In this document: positions 7,863 through 16,706 of the stretch, piece by piece
Numbering within the stretch: position 1 is the stretch's first letter
How the letters are laid out: the number at the start of each line of letters is the position of its first letter
Assembly (NCBI GenBank): GCA_963761325.1
Contig: CAVXGZ010000001.1
Span: 992,001-1,056,000, forward strand
Source of the DNA: Streptantibioticus_C sp963761325
GTDB taxonomy: Bacteria > Actinomycetota > Actinomycetes > Streptomycetales > Streptomycetaceae
Direction of reading: 5' to 3'
Length of the DNA: 64,000 bases
Notes under the pieces: generated by a model
The model's input: the letters and a program-made list of their open reading frames with translations, nothing else
Databases searched by the model: none
What the model was told of the DNA's origin: nothing
Made by a program: the position numbers and the translations under genes

Positions 7863-8870
7863 TCAGTCGCCCTCGCGCCGCTCGCGGGAGGCCAGCAGCC
7901 GCCGCAGCGAGTACAGCCGGGCCGGTTCCGCGTGCCCGGCCGCCACCCAGGCGTCCAGCGCGCAGTCCGGCTCGTCGTGGCTGCAGGCCCGCGGGCACTC
8001 CTCGGTGCCGGGCTCCAGGTCGGGGAAGGCCCGGATCACCCGGGAGGGATCCACGTGGTGCAGCCCGAAGGAGCGCACGCCCGGGGTGTCGACCACCCAG
8101 CCGCCCGGCTCGCCGGGCAGCGGGAGCGCCAGCGCCGAGGTCGTGGTGTGCCGGCCGCGCCCGGTCACCGCGTTGACGTGCCCGGTCGCCCGGACGTGTG
8201 CCGGGACGAGCGCGTTGACCAGGGTGGTCTTGCCGACGCCGCTGTGGCCCACGCACGCGGTGATCCGCCCGGCCAGCCGCGCGCGGACCTCCTCCAGCGC
8301 GTCGCCGGTGAACTCCTCGCGGCTGGTGACCACATAGCCGACGCCCAGCGGCGCGTACGTCTCCAGCAGCGGCCCGGCGGGCGCCAGGTCCGCCTTGGTC
8401 AGCACCAGCAGCGGCTCCAGCCCGGCGTCGAACGCGGCCACCAGGCAGCGGTCGATCAGCCGGGGCCGCGGCTCGGGGTCGGCCAGCGCGGTGACGATCG
8501 CCAACTGGTCGGCGTTGGCCACCACCACCCGCTCGTACGGATCGGTGTCGTCGGCCGTCCTGCGCAGCACCGAAGTGCGCTCCCGCACCCGCACGATCCT
8601 GGCCAAGGTGTCCTTCGCCCCCGACAGGTCGCCGACGATGTCCACCTGGTCGCCGACCGCGATGCCCTTGCGGCCCAGCTCGCGGGCCTTCATCGCGGTC
8701 ACCGTGCGGTCCGCCACCAGGCAGGTGACCCGGCCGCGGTCCACGGTGAGCACGAAGCCCTCCGAGGCGTCCTCGTGCTTGGGCCGGATCCGGGTGCGCG
8801 GCCGGCTCCCCTGGCGTCCGGGCCGTACCCGCACGTCCTCCTCGTCCGCGTCCTTGCCGTAGCGCCGCAT
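7863..8870 (-). CDS. rsgA: Ribosome small-subunit-dependent GTPase A
   Basis: A 335-residue circularly permuted GTPase that helps late 30S ribosome maturation. In order: an OB-fold region (about 40-95), then the G-motifs in permuted order with LTKADL (G4) before GHSGVGKTTLVNAL (G1) and DTPG (G3), and a C-terminal zinc knuckle with ECPRACSHDEPDC. Ten bases separate its start from the aroA stop upstream on the same strand, so the two are probably co-transcribed, as in other actinobacteria. Confidence 0.95.
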   Translation of the reverse strand: MRRYGKDADEEDVRVRPGRQGSRPRTRIRPKHEDASEGFVLTVDRGRVTCLVADRTVTAMKARELGRKGIAVGDQVDIVGDLSGAKDTLARIVRVRERTSVLRRTADDTDPYERVVVANADQLAIVTALADPEPRPRLIDRCLVAAFDAGLEPLLVLTKADLAPAGPLLETYAPLGVGYVVTSREEFTGDALEEVRARLAGRITACVGHSGVGKTTLVNALVPAHVRATGHVNAVTGRGRHTTTSALALPLPGEPGGWVVDTPGVRSFGLHHVDPSRVIRAFPDLEPGTEECPRACSHDEPDCALDAWVAAGHAEPARLYSLRRLLASRERREGD

Positions 8871-8879
8871 GCCGGGGGC

Positions 8880-10208
8880 TCAGGCTCCCCGGCCGGCGGG
8901 GACCCGCCCGGCCAGCATCCCGGACCACAGCCCGGGGAAGTCCGGCAGCGTCTTGCCGGTGGTGGCGACGTTCTCCACCTCGACGCCGGCCACCGCCAGG
9001 CCCAGCACCGCGGCGGCGGTGGCCAGCCGGTGGTCGTCGTAGGTGTGGAAGACCCCGCCGGCCAGCGGGCGCGGCCGGATGCGCAGGCCGTCCGGCGTCT
9101 CGGCCACGTCGCCGCCCAGCGCGTTCAACTCGGCGGCCAGCGCGGCCAGCCGGTCGGTCTCGTGCAGCCGCAGGTGGGCGATCCCGCGCAGTTCGGACGG
9201 CGAGTCGGCGAGCGCGGCCACCGCGGCGATCACCGGGCTCAGCTCGCCCACCTCGTGCAGATCGGCGTCGATGCCGTGGACGCGGCCGGACCCGGTGAGC
9301 GTCAGCCCGCGCTCGTCGAGCCGGCAACCGCCGCCCATCCGGGTGAAGATCTCCCGCAGCGCGTCGCCCGGCTGCGTGGTGTGCTCCGGCCAGTCGGCGA
9401 TCGTCACCCGGCCGCCGGTGACCAGCGCGGCGGCCAGGAACGGCGCGGCGTTGGACAGGTCGGGCTCCACGGTCAGGTCCCGGCCCAGCAGCGCGCTCGG
9501 CGCGACCCGCCACACGTCGGCGGGACCGCCGCCCTCCGGCGAGTCCACCTGGGCGCCGGCCGCGCGCAGCATGTCCACCGTCATCCGGATGTGCGGCAGC
9601 GACGGCAGGGTGCGGCCGGTGTGCCGGACCTCGACACCCTGGTTGAAGCGCGGCGCGGACAGCAGCAGCGCGCTGATGAACTGCGAGGACGCCGACGCGT
9701 CCACCTCGACCGGGCCGCCGGCCAGCGAACCGCCGCCGTGCACGGTCAGCGGCAGCGCGCCGCGGCCGTCGTCGTCGATCCGGGCGCCGAGCACGCGCAG
9801 CGCGTCGATGACCCCGTGCAGCGGGCGTTCGTGGCTGCGCGGGTCGCCGTCGAACCGGACCTCGCCGTCGGCCAGCGCGGCGACCGGCGGCAGGAAGCGC
9901 ATCACCGTGCCGGCGTTGCCCACGTCCACCGTGACCGGTCCGTGCAGGCCGGCCGGGATGACCCGCCAGGAGTCGCTGCCGCCCTCCTGCTCGATGCCCA
10001 CCCCGAGCGCCCGCAGCGCGTCGGCCATCAGCAGGGTGTCGCGACTGCGCAGCGGGCGGCGCAGCCAACCGGGCTCCGAGGCCAGCGCGGCGAGGATCAG
10101 CGCGCGGTTGGTGACCGACTTGGACCCGGGCACGACGACGGTCGCGTCGACGGCGCCGGACGCGGTCGGCGCGGGCCAGTGGGCAGCGGCCACGGAGTTC
10201 TGGGTCAT
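8880..10208 (-). CDS. aroA: 3-phosphoshikimate 1-carboxyvinyltransferase (EPSP synthase)
   Basis: A 442-residue enzyme that joins phosphoenolpyruvate to shikimate-3-phosphate in the sixth step of the shikimate pathway. Conserved parts are visible: PGSKSVTNRALILAALA near residue 28, NAGTVMRFLPPVAAL (the PEP loop), DPRSHERPLHGVIDAL, and the C-terminal HETDRLAALAAELNALGG and YDDHRLATAAAVLGL. The ATG at 10208 gives the expected length. It is the first gene of an aroA-rsgA unit and is convergent in layout with nothing; the M50-like gene behind it runs the same way. Confidence 0.97.
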   Translation of the reverse strand: MTQNSVAAAHWPAPTASGAVDATVVVPGSKSVTNRALILAALASEPGWLRRPLRSRDTLLMADALRALGVGIEQEGGSDSWRVIPAGLHGPVTVDVGNAGTVMRFLPPVAALADGEVRFDGDPRSHERPLHGVIDALRVLGARIDDDGRGALPLTVHGGGSLAGGPVEVDASASSQFISALLLSAPRFNQGVEVRHTGRTLPSLPHIRMTVDMLRAAGAQVDSPEGGGPADVWRVAPSALLGRDLTVEPDLSNAAPFLAAALVTGGRVTIADWPEHTTQPGDALREIFTRMGGGCRLDERGLTLTGSGRVHGIDADLHEVGELSPVIAAVAALADSPSELRGIAHLRLHETDRLAALAAELNALGGDVAETPDGLRIRPRPLAGGVFHTYDDHRLATAAAVLGLAVAGVEVENVATTGKTLPDFPGLWSGMLAGRVPAGRGA

Positions 10209-10252
10209 GGAAGGTGAGTCTAGTGTGATCGCCGTGCCGTGACCGGTGCCGA

Positions 10253-10966
10253 TCACCGCTCCAGCAGCAGCCGTCCGCCGAACAGCAGCGCGCACAGCGC
10301 CACCGCGTAGAAGACGAGCAGCCACACCGCCGCCGGGACGCGGGTCAGCCGGGCGAGTTGGTCGGCGTCCGAGTCGCGCGCCCCGCCGTGCCGCCGCTTG
10401 CGCTGCAGTTCGTGGACCGGCCGCACCCCGCCCACCAGCAGGAACCAGACCACCAGGTAGCCGAACGCGGCCTGCGTCCTGGCCCCGGTGAGCCAGGAGA
10501 CCAGGAAGAACGCGCCGCCGGCCACCAGCACCGTCAGCACCCCGTAGGCGTTCCGGATCATCAGCAGCATCGCCAGCAGCAGCGCCACCGCGCCCCACAG
10601 CAGCGCCGTGATGTGGCCGGCCGACAGCAGCCACGCGCCGCCGAGCCCGATCAGCGACGGCGCGGTGTAGCCGGCGGCGGCCGTCAACACCATGCCGGGC
10701 CCGTGCGGCTTGCCGCGCGAGACCGTCAGCCCCGAGGTGTCGGAGTGCAGGCGTATGCCCTGCAGCCGGCGGCCGCTCAGCAGCGCCACCAGGCCGTGGC
10801 CGCCCTCGTGCGCGATGGTCACCGCGTTGCGCGTGACGTGCCAGACGCCGAAGGGCAGCACGCCGGCCAGCGCCACGACGCCGGCCAGCACCACCAGCAG
10901 CACCGGCGGCGCGGGCTGCGTGCCGATCACTCGGTCCCATACATCCGTGATGCTCTTGATATCCAT
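10253..10966 (-). CDS. M50-family-like membrane zinc metalloprotease
   Basis: A 237-residue polytopic membrane protein with about six hydrophobic segments. The segment NAVTIAHEGGHGLVALLSGR carries the HExxH zinc motif (residues 53-57) of the M50/site-2-protease-like peptidases, and a second motif region lies near GMVLTAAAGYTAPSLIGLG. Proteins of this M50B-like kind are widespread in actinobacteria next to aroA and SRAP genes. ATG 10966 (MDIKSITDVW) follows GGGGAAG. Substrate unknown. Confidence 0.8.
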   Translation of the reverse strand: MDIKSITDVWDRVIGTQPAPPVLLVVLAGVVALAGVLPFGVWHVTRNAVTIAHEGGHGLVALLSGRRLQGIRLHSDTSGLTVSRGKPHGPGMVLTAAAGYTAPSLIGLGGAWLLSAGHITALLWGAVALLLAMLLMIRNAYGVLTVLVAGGAFFLVSWLTGARTQAAFGYLVVWFLLVGGVRPVHELQRKRRHGGARDSDADQLARLTRVPAAVWLLVFYAVALCALLFGGRLLLER

Positions 10967-11035
10967 TCTTCCCCTGCAACGCCCGACGCCCGGTTCCGGT
11001 GCCACGAGGCACCGTGGCATGGCAGTGTGGCATCC

Positions 11036-11860
11036 ATGTGTGGGCGTTACTCAGCGAGCCGTCGGCCCGAGGATCTGGCCGGGGTGTTCGACGTGGCGAA
11101 GTGGGATCCGACCGAGGCGATCGACCCGGACTGGAACGTGGCGCCCACCAAGAGCGTCTACGCCGTGCTCGACCGCCCGGACAAGCAGTCCGGGTCGCCC
11201 GAGCCGGTGCGCCAACTGCGCGTGCTGCGCTGGGGGTTGGTGCCGTCGTGGGCCAAGAACCCGCAGGGCGGCGCCAAGATGATCAACGCCCGCGCCGAGA
11301 CCGTGCACGAGAAGCCCAGTTACCGCCGGCCGTTCGTCGCCCGGCGCTGCCTGCTGCCCGCCGACGGCTACTTCGAGTGGGTCACCGGCGGCGACGAGCG
11401 CCGGCTGGAGGAGGAGGGCCGCCGCAAGCGCCCGCGCAAGCAGCCGTACTTCGTCACCCCGGCCGACGGTTCGGTGATGGCGATGGCCGGGCTCTACGAG
11501 TTCTGGCGGGACCGCACGCTGCCCGACGACCACCCGCAGGCGTGGTGGGCGACCTGCACGGTGATCACCACCGAGGCGGAGACCACCCCGCTCGCCGAAC
11601 CCGCCCTGCTCGACGGCGAGGGACCGCGCTCGCTGTCCGACATCCACCCGCGCATGCCGCTGATGCTCACCCCGGACCGCTGGGACGCCTGGCTCGACCC
11701 GGCCCGCACCGACCCGGACGACCTGCGCGAACTGCTCACCCCGCCGCCGGCCGGGCTGATGCGGGCCTACCCGGTCGCCACCGCGGTCAGCGACGTCCGC
11801 AACAACAGCGCCGACCTGCTGGAACCGCTGCCCGCGCCCGAAGAGGAGACCTTGTTCTGA
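11036..11860 (+). CDS. SRAP-domain protein (YedK/HMCES family)
   Basis: A 274-residue SOS-response-associated peptidase. Cys2 directly after the initiator Met (MCGRYSASR) is the catalytic residue that forms a thiazolidine crosslink with abasic sites in single-stranded DNA; further conserved motifs are WNVAPTK, RWGLVPSWAK, INARAET and CLLPADGYFEW, and a His in SDIHPRMP. It protects abasic lesions during replication. An insertion of about 20 charged residues (DERRLEEEGRRKRPRKQ) is seen after YFEW, common in actinobacterial copies. It probably forms an operon with the hydrolase that follows. Confidence 0.93.
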   Translation: MCGRYSASRRPEDLAGVFDVAKWDPTEAIDPDWNVAPTKSVYAVLDRPDKQSGSPEPVRQLRVLRWGLVPSWAKNPQGGAKMINARAETVHEKPSYRRPFVARRCLLPADGYFEWVTGGDERRLEEEGRRKRPRKQPYFVTPADGSVMAMAGLYEFWRDRTLPDDHPQAWWATCTVITTEAETTPLAEPALLDGEGPRSLSDIHPRMPLMLTPDRWDAWLDPARTDPDDLRELLTPPPAGLMRAYPVATAVSDVRNNSADLLEPLPAPEEETLF

Positions 11861-12516
11861 ACGTCTCGAACGCCCCGGACGATCGGCAGACCCACCCGAC
11901 CCCGGCCGGCGAGGCCCGGATCGGCTGGTACCGGGCCGCCGAGCCGCGCGGCGTGCTCGCCCTCGGCCACGGCGCTGGCGGCGGGATCGAGGCGCGCGAC
12001 CTGGCGGCGCTGGCCGCCGCGCTGCCGGCCCGCGGGGTGAGCGTCGCGCTGGTCGAGCAGCCCTGGCGGGTGGCCGGCCGCAAGGTGGCGCCCGCCCCGA
12101 AGACGCTGGACGCCGCCTGGCGCGCGCTGTGGCCGGTGCTCGCCGGCTCCGGCCTGCCGGTGGTGGCCGGCGGGCGCAGCGCGGGCGCCCGGGTCGCCTG
12201 CCGCACCGCCGGGGAGCTGTCGGCGGCCGGCGTGCTCGCGCTGGCGTTCCCGCTGCACCCGCCGGGCCGCCCCGAGAAGTCCCGCGCCGACGAGCTGGCC
12301 GCGGCGGCCGCCCACTGCCCGGTGCTGGTGGTGCAGGGCGGCCGTGACCCCTTCGGGCGCCCGGACGAGTTCCCGGCGGCCCACCCGCCGGTCGAGATCC
12401 CGCACGGCGACCACGGTTTCGCCGTCCCGAAGTCGGCGGACCTGACGCAGGACGACGCCCTGTCCCGGCTGACGGGGGCGGCGGCCGGGTGGCTGGAGCG
12501 GCTGCTGGGGGAATGA
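11857..12516 (+). CDS. Alpha/beta hydrolase (KANL3/Tex30-like), probable CTG start
   Basis: A 219-residue alpha/beta-hydrolase-fold protein: oxyanion region LALGHGAGGGIEARDL, nucleophile elbow GGRSAGAR, catalytic Asp in VVQGGRDPFG, and His in HGDHGFA. Its substrate is unknown. In its frame there is no ATG, GTG or TTG between the SRAP stop and codon 33 (GTG 11953), which would remove the first strand. CTG at 11857 overlaps the SRAP stop (CTGA) and sits 8 bases after GAAGAGGAG, so it is the best start, read by translational coupling. The gene's own stop overlaps the sigR promoter. Confidence 0.75.
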   Translation: MNVSNAPDDRQTHPTPAGEARIGWYRAAEPRGVLALGHGAGGGIEARDLAALAAALPARGVSVALVEQPWRVAGRKVAPAPKTLDAAWRALWPVLAGSGLPVVAGGRSAGARVACRTAGELSAAGVLALAFPLHPPGRPEKSRADELAAAAAHCPVLVVQGGRDPFGRPDEFPAAHPPVEIPHGDHGFAVPKSADLTQDDALSRLTGAAAGWLERLLGE

Positions 12517-12535
12517 GGCGGGCCCGCCGGGTGTT
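12510..12535 (+). promoter_or_regulatory. SigR-dependent promoter of sigR (p2-like)
   Basis: GGAAT at 12510-12514, exactly 18 bases, then GTT at 12533-12535: a perfect fit to the SigR promoter consensus. It overlaps the stop codon of the upstream hydrolase gene. Transcription would start near 12541, upstream of an in-frame ATG at 12579 as well as the GTG at 12759, giving thiol-stress autoinduction of sigR. Confidence 0.9.
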
Positions 12536-12758
12536 GTGCGGTACGTCGTTCCCCACCGCATCCCGAGGAAGGCAGCGCATGGGCTCTCTGGCGTGCCACT
12601 CCCGCCGTCCGACAACGAATCTGCCCTGGTCATCCTGGGCGGGCTCACCGGGCACGGCGCTGTCCACCGGCCGGGCCCGATCCGGCGTCCGACGGCCGGC
12701 CGGGATATTCTCCGAAACGGGCGAAGCCGCGACGAAGGCCGCCACGCTGACGGAGGAG

Positions 12759-13444
<686 letters not shown>

Positions 13445-13448
<4 letters not shown>

Positions 13449-13771
13449 GCTGCGGAAACCCGCACGAGACGGACTGCTCCGAGGTGCTCGACCACCTCTA
13501 CGAGTACCTGGACCGTGAGATGTCGGACGGGGACTGCGCCAAGTTCGAGGAGCACTTCGGCGAGTGCAATCCGTGCCTGGAGAAGTACGGCCTGGAGCAG
13601 GCCGTCAAGAAGCTGGTCAAACGCTGCTGCGGCCACGACGACGTCCCCGGCGACCTGCGCTCCAAGGTGCTCACCCGGATCGAGATGATCCGGGCCGGCG
13701 AGGTGCCGCCCGCCTCCGGCGAGGCCGGTCCGGCCGGTGATTCCGCCGGGACCCGGGCGGAGTCCGCCTAG
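13445..13771 (+). CDS. rsrA: Redox-sensitive zinc anti-sigma factor RsrA
   Basis: A 108-residue ZAS-family anti-sigma factor. Cysteines at 3, 11, 31, 41, 44, 61 and 62 and His7/His37 are in the positions known from Streptomyces RsrA, including the HxxxCxxC core (EEHFGECNPC) and the redox pair Cys11-Cys44. In reducing conditions zinc-bound RsrA sequesters SigR; disulfide formation ejects zinc and frees it. The ATG overlaps the sigR stop (ATGA), so the two are translated together. Confidence 0.96.
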
Positions 13772-14035
13772 GGCCGGCCGCTGCGCACCGCACGAATTTT
13801 CGGTGCGCAACCACCCGGTAAGGGGCGAACCGGTCGGTAATGAGCGGGCCCCGCTCGTGTCGTGGTTGGATGCGGCTACCGGGCAGGGTTGGCGCCCGCG
13901 CCGGATGGCAAGGAGGAGGGAAGGGGTTCTTCGACATCCGGGCGGAAATGGCTGCCGATCTGTGGCAGGTTGTCGCTCGGCATGACGCGTCGGGACCCCG
14001 GCAGCGCGCAAACCAACCGGCAGCAGGCGGGAATC

Positions 14036-15022
14036 GTGAGGATCTTCGGCAGAGTGCGGCACCGGCCCTCCGCCACGTGGCGGCAGGCGACCGACCGTGC
14101 CTTCACGCTGATCGACGACGGGCGCTACGAGGACGCGGGCGCGTTGCTGATCCGCGCCGCCGACCTGGAGCCCTGGCTGCCCGAGTCCTGGTACAACCTG
14201 GCGCTGCTGCACAAGTTCCGGCACGACTGGGAGCAGGCCAGGGCCGCCGGTCTGCGCGCCGTCGCCCTGCTCGACCGGCACGGCGGCGCTCCCGACTGGT
14301 GGAACGTCGGCATCGCCGCCACCGCCCTGCAGGACTGGCCGCTGGCCCGCCGCGCCTGGCAGGCGTACGGGCTGCGGACACCCGCCGTGCCCTCCACCGG
14401 CGCCTGTGACGCCCCGCTCAGCATGGCGCTGGGCAGCGCGGCGGTGCGGCTGTCGCCGGAGGGCGAGGCCGAGGTGGTCTGGGGCCGCCGGCTCGACCCG
14501 GCCCGCATCGAGGTGCTGAGCATCCCGCTGCCGTCCTCCGGGCGCCGCTGGGGCGAGGTCGTGCTGCACGACGGCGTCCCGCACGGCGAGCGGGTCGCGG
14601 TCGACGGCGGCGCGTTCCCGGTCTTCGACGAGATCGAGCTGTGGGCGCCCTCCCCGGTGCCCACCTGGCTGGTGCTGCTGGAGGCGGCGGCCGAGTCGGA
14701 CCGCGACGCGCTGGAGCGGCTGGCCGCCGACGCGGGATACGCAGCGGAGGACTGGTCGTCCTCGGTGCGGCTGCTGTGCCGCACCTGCTCGGAGAGCCGG
14801 ATGCCCACCGACGACGGCTCCCACGACTCCCGGGACCCGCACGACCACGGCGAGCCCGGCCACCCCGGCCACCTCTCGCACCGCAGCGCGGGCTCGCTGT
14901 GGATGCCGGAGCGCGAGTGCGGCATCGCCGCGCCGTCCGGCCTGGTGCGCGGCCTGCTGGAGAGCTGGGTCGCCGACAGCCCGGACACCCGCGCCTGGCG
15001 CGATCTCGAAGAGGTCTGCTGA
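14036..15022 (+). CDS. TPR protein with CxxC and histidine-rich tract
   Basis: A 328-residue soluble protein with two or three TPR-like helices at about residues 15-105 (AFTLIDDGRYEDAGALLIRA, SWYNLALLHKFRHDWEQAR). The C-terminal third has LCRTCSESRMP, then about 25 residues with seven His, several Asp and Gly, and a further Cys in PERECG; this arrangement could bind zinc or nickel. GTG 14036 (VRIFGRVRHRPS) is the chosen start; upstream in-frame codons lack coding character. Genes of this kind follow sigR-rsrA in streptomycetes. No enzymatic motif is recognised. Confidence 0.7.
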   Translation: MRIFGRVRHRPSATWRQATDRAFTLIDDGRYEDAGALLIRAADLEPWLPESWYNLALLHKFRHDWEQARAAGLRAVALLDRHGGAPDWWNVGIAATALQDWPLARRAWQAYGLRTPAVPSTGACDAPLSMALGSAAVRLSPEGEAEVVWGRRLDPARIEVLSIPLPSSGRRWGEVVLHDGVPHGERVAVDGGAFPVFDEIELWAPSPVPTWLVLLEAAAESDRDALERLAADAGYAAEDWSSSVRLLCRTCSESRMPTDDGSHDSRDPHDHGEPGHPGHLSHRSAGSLWMPERECGIAAPSGLVRGLLESWVADSPDTRAWRDLEEVC

Positions 15023-15088
15023 CCGCCTGCCGGGGGCCGTACCCTGGACGGGCACATCAGTGGCGTCCAGGAAGGTGTACCGCAGACC

Positions 15089-15721
15089 ATGACGCAGCAG
15101 GACCAGACGCTTCCGGCGCAGCGGCCGGAAATCGTCGACGACTCGGCGGACGCCGAAGCCCGTGAGGCGGCGCACCGCGAGCGCGGGACGGTACGTCCCA
15201 TCACCGTCGTCGGCAACCCGGTGCTGCACAAGCCGTGCGCCACGGTGACCGAGTTCGACGAGTCGCTCGCCACCCTGATCGACGACATGTTCGCCAGCCA
15301 GCGGGCCGCCTCAGGCGTCGGCCTGGCCGCGAACCAGGTCGGCGTCCCGTTGCGGGTCTTCGTCTACGACTGCCCCGATGACGACGACGTCCGCCACGTG
15401 GGCCACGTCGTCAACCCGGTGCTGGAGGAACTCCCCGCCGGGCGCAGGGAGTTGGACGACTCCAACGAGGGCTGCCTGTCGGTGCCCGGCGCCTACATGG
15501 AGCTCGCCCGGCCCAACCGCGCCGTGGTGCGCGGCCAGGACCTGCACGGCAACGACATCGCGGTGGAGGGCACCGGGTACTTCGCACGCTGCCTGCAGCA
15601 CGAGACCGACCACCTCAACGGGTACCTCTACATCGACCGGCTCTCCCGGCGCGAGCGCAAGGACGTCCTCAAGCAGATGGCCGAGGGCACCCCGAACTAC
15701 GAGACGGTCCCCAACGAGTGA
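15089..15721 (+). CDS. def: Peptide deformylase
   Basis: A 210-residue metallohydrolase that removes the formyl group from nascent N-termini. All three motifs are intact: GVGLAANQ (76-83), EGCLSVP with metal ligand Cys129, and QHETDHLNG with the HExxH zinc/iron ligands (171-175). The first 35 residues are a poorly conserved acidic extension; ATG 15089 follows an AGGAAGG sequence with an unusually long gap, and GTG codons further in are alternatives. Confidence 0.95.
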   Translation: MTQQDQTLPAQRPEIVDDSADAEAREAAHRERGTVRPITVVGNPVLHKPCATVTEFDESLATLIDDMFASQRAASGVGLAANQVGVPLRVFVYDCPDDDDVRHVGHVVNPVLEELPAGRRELDDSNEGCLSVPGAYMELARPNRAVVRGQDLHGNDIAVEGTGYFARCLQHETDHLNGYLYIDRLSRRERKDVLKQMAEGTPNYETVPNE

Positions 15722-15774
15722 ACTCCCGCCGGGCGGCGGTGACCCGGCCGGTCGCCGCCGCCCCGGCGCGCAGC

Positions 15775-16614
15775 TCAGTGGTTCTCGCGCAGGAACGCCA
15801 TCAGCGCGCGGTTGACCTCCTCCGCGTGGGTCCAGCCGATGTTGTGCGGTCCGCCGGAGACCTCGACCATCCGCACGTCCTTCAGCAGCGACGGCAGCCG
15901 CCGGCCGGTGGCGTCGATCGGCAGGATGCGGTCCTGGTCGCCCTGCACCACCAGCGTCGGCACGTCGTTCTCCCGCAGGTCGGCCCGGAAGTCGGTCAAC
16001 CAGGCCGGCACGCACGCCAGGGTGGCGATCGCCGACGCGCGGGCCCCCACGGTCCACTGCGCGCGCAGCGCCTCGTCGCCGATCCGGGAGCCGCCCAGCT
16101 CGTCCACGTTGTTGAAGTCGTCGAGGAACGTCTTCAGGAAGGCGAACCGGTCGCGCCGGATCGCCTCCTCCAACTGCGCGAACACCCCGTGCGGCACGCC
16201 GTCCGGGTTGTCGTCCGTCTTGAGCAGGAACGGCGGGATCGGCCCCAGCAGTCCGGCGCACCGCACCCGGTCCGAGCCGTACCGGCCCAGGTACCGGGTC
16301 ACCTCGCCGGTGCCCATCGAGAAGCCGATCAGTGCCATCCGCCGCAGGTCCAGCTTCTCCACCAGCGCGTGCAGGTCGGCCGCGAAGGTGTCGTAGTCGT
16401 ATCCGCCGGACGGCTGCGACGACTGCCCGAACCCCCGCCGGTCGTAGGTGATCACCCGGTAGCCGTCCTTGAGCAGCACCGGCACCTGGCGCTCCCAGGA
16501 GTGCCCGTCCAGCGGGAAGCCGTGGATGAGCACCACCGGATCCCCGGAACCCAGGTCCTCGTAGTGCAACATGACGTCGGTCGAGTTCTCCCTACCGACA
16601 GTGACGAAGGCCAT
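15775..16614 (-). CDS. Alpha/beta hydrolase (non-haem chloroperoxidase-like)
   Basis: A 279-residue alpha/beta hydrolase with HGFPLDGHSWERQ (oxyanion hole), nucleophile elbow GFSMGTGE, acid Asp in VVQGDQDRILP and His in GGPHNIGWTH. The closeness to cofactor-free bromo/chloroperoxidases and arylesterases (YDRRGFGQSS, YDTFAADLHALVEKLDL) is clear, but such proteins are usually esterases in vivo and the true substrate is not known. It ends 54 bases from the def stop and is transcribed towards it. Confidence 0.85.
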   Translation of the reverse strand: MAFVTVGRENSTDVMLHYEDLGSGDPVVLIHGFPLDGHSWERQVPVLLKDGYRVITYDRRGFGQSSQPSGGYDYDTFAADLHALVEKLDLRRMALIGFSMGTGEVTRYLGRYGSDRVRCAGLLGPIPPFLLKTDDNPDGVPHGVFAQLEEAIRRDRFAFLKTFLDDFNNVDELGGSRIGDEALRAQWTVGARASAIATLACVPAWLTDFRADLRENDVPTLVVQGDQDRILPIDATGRRLPSLLKDVRMVEVSGGPHNIGWTHAEEVNRALMAFLRENH

Positions 16615-16651
16615 ACCCGTCTCCCATCCGTCGCCGGGCCCACCTCCCATG

Positions 16652-16694
16652 CGAAACCCCCGTCCGGGTGATCGCATCTCGGACGGGGGTTTCG
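16652..16694 (-). terminator. Hairpin after nrdB
   Basis: A perfect 15-bp inverted repeat (cgaaacccccgtccg / cggacgggggtttcg) with a 13-base loop, beginning 13 bases beyond the nrdB stop on the minus strand and separating it from the hydrolase gene. Confidence 0.85.
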
Positions 16695-16706
16695 GGACGG
16701 CGGCGG

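Noticed and set aside
7381..10068. 1108-codon open frame continuing the PNPOx-like gene
   Set aside because: Everything upstream of 7380 in that frame is Arg/Ala/Gly-rich antisense or shifted reading of rsgA and aroA, common in GC-rich DNA.
15775..16614. Haloperoxidase function
   Set aside because: Family resemblance only; such hydrolases are mostly esterases, so no halogenation role is claimed.
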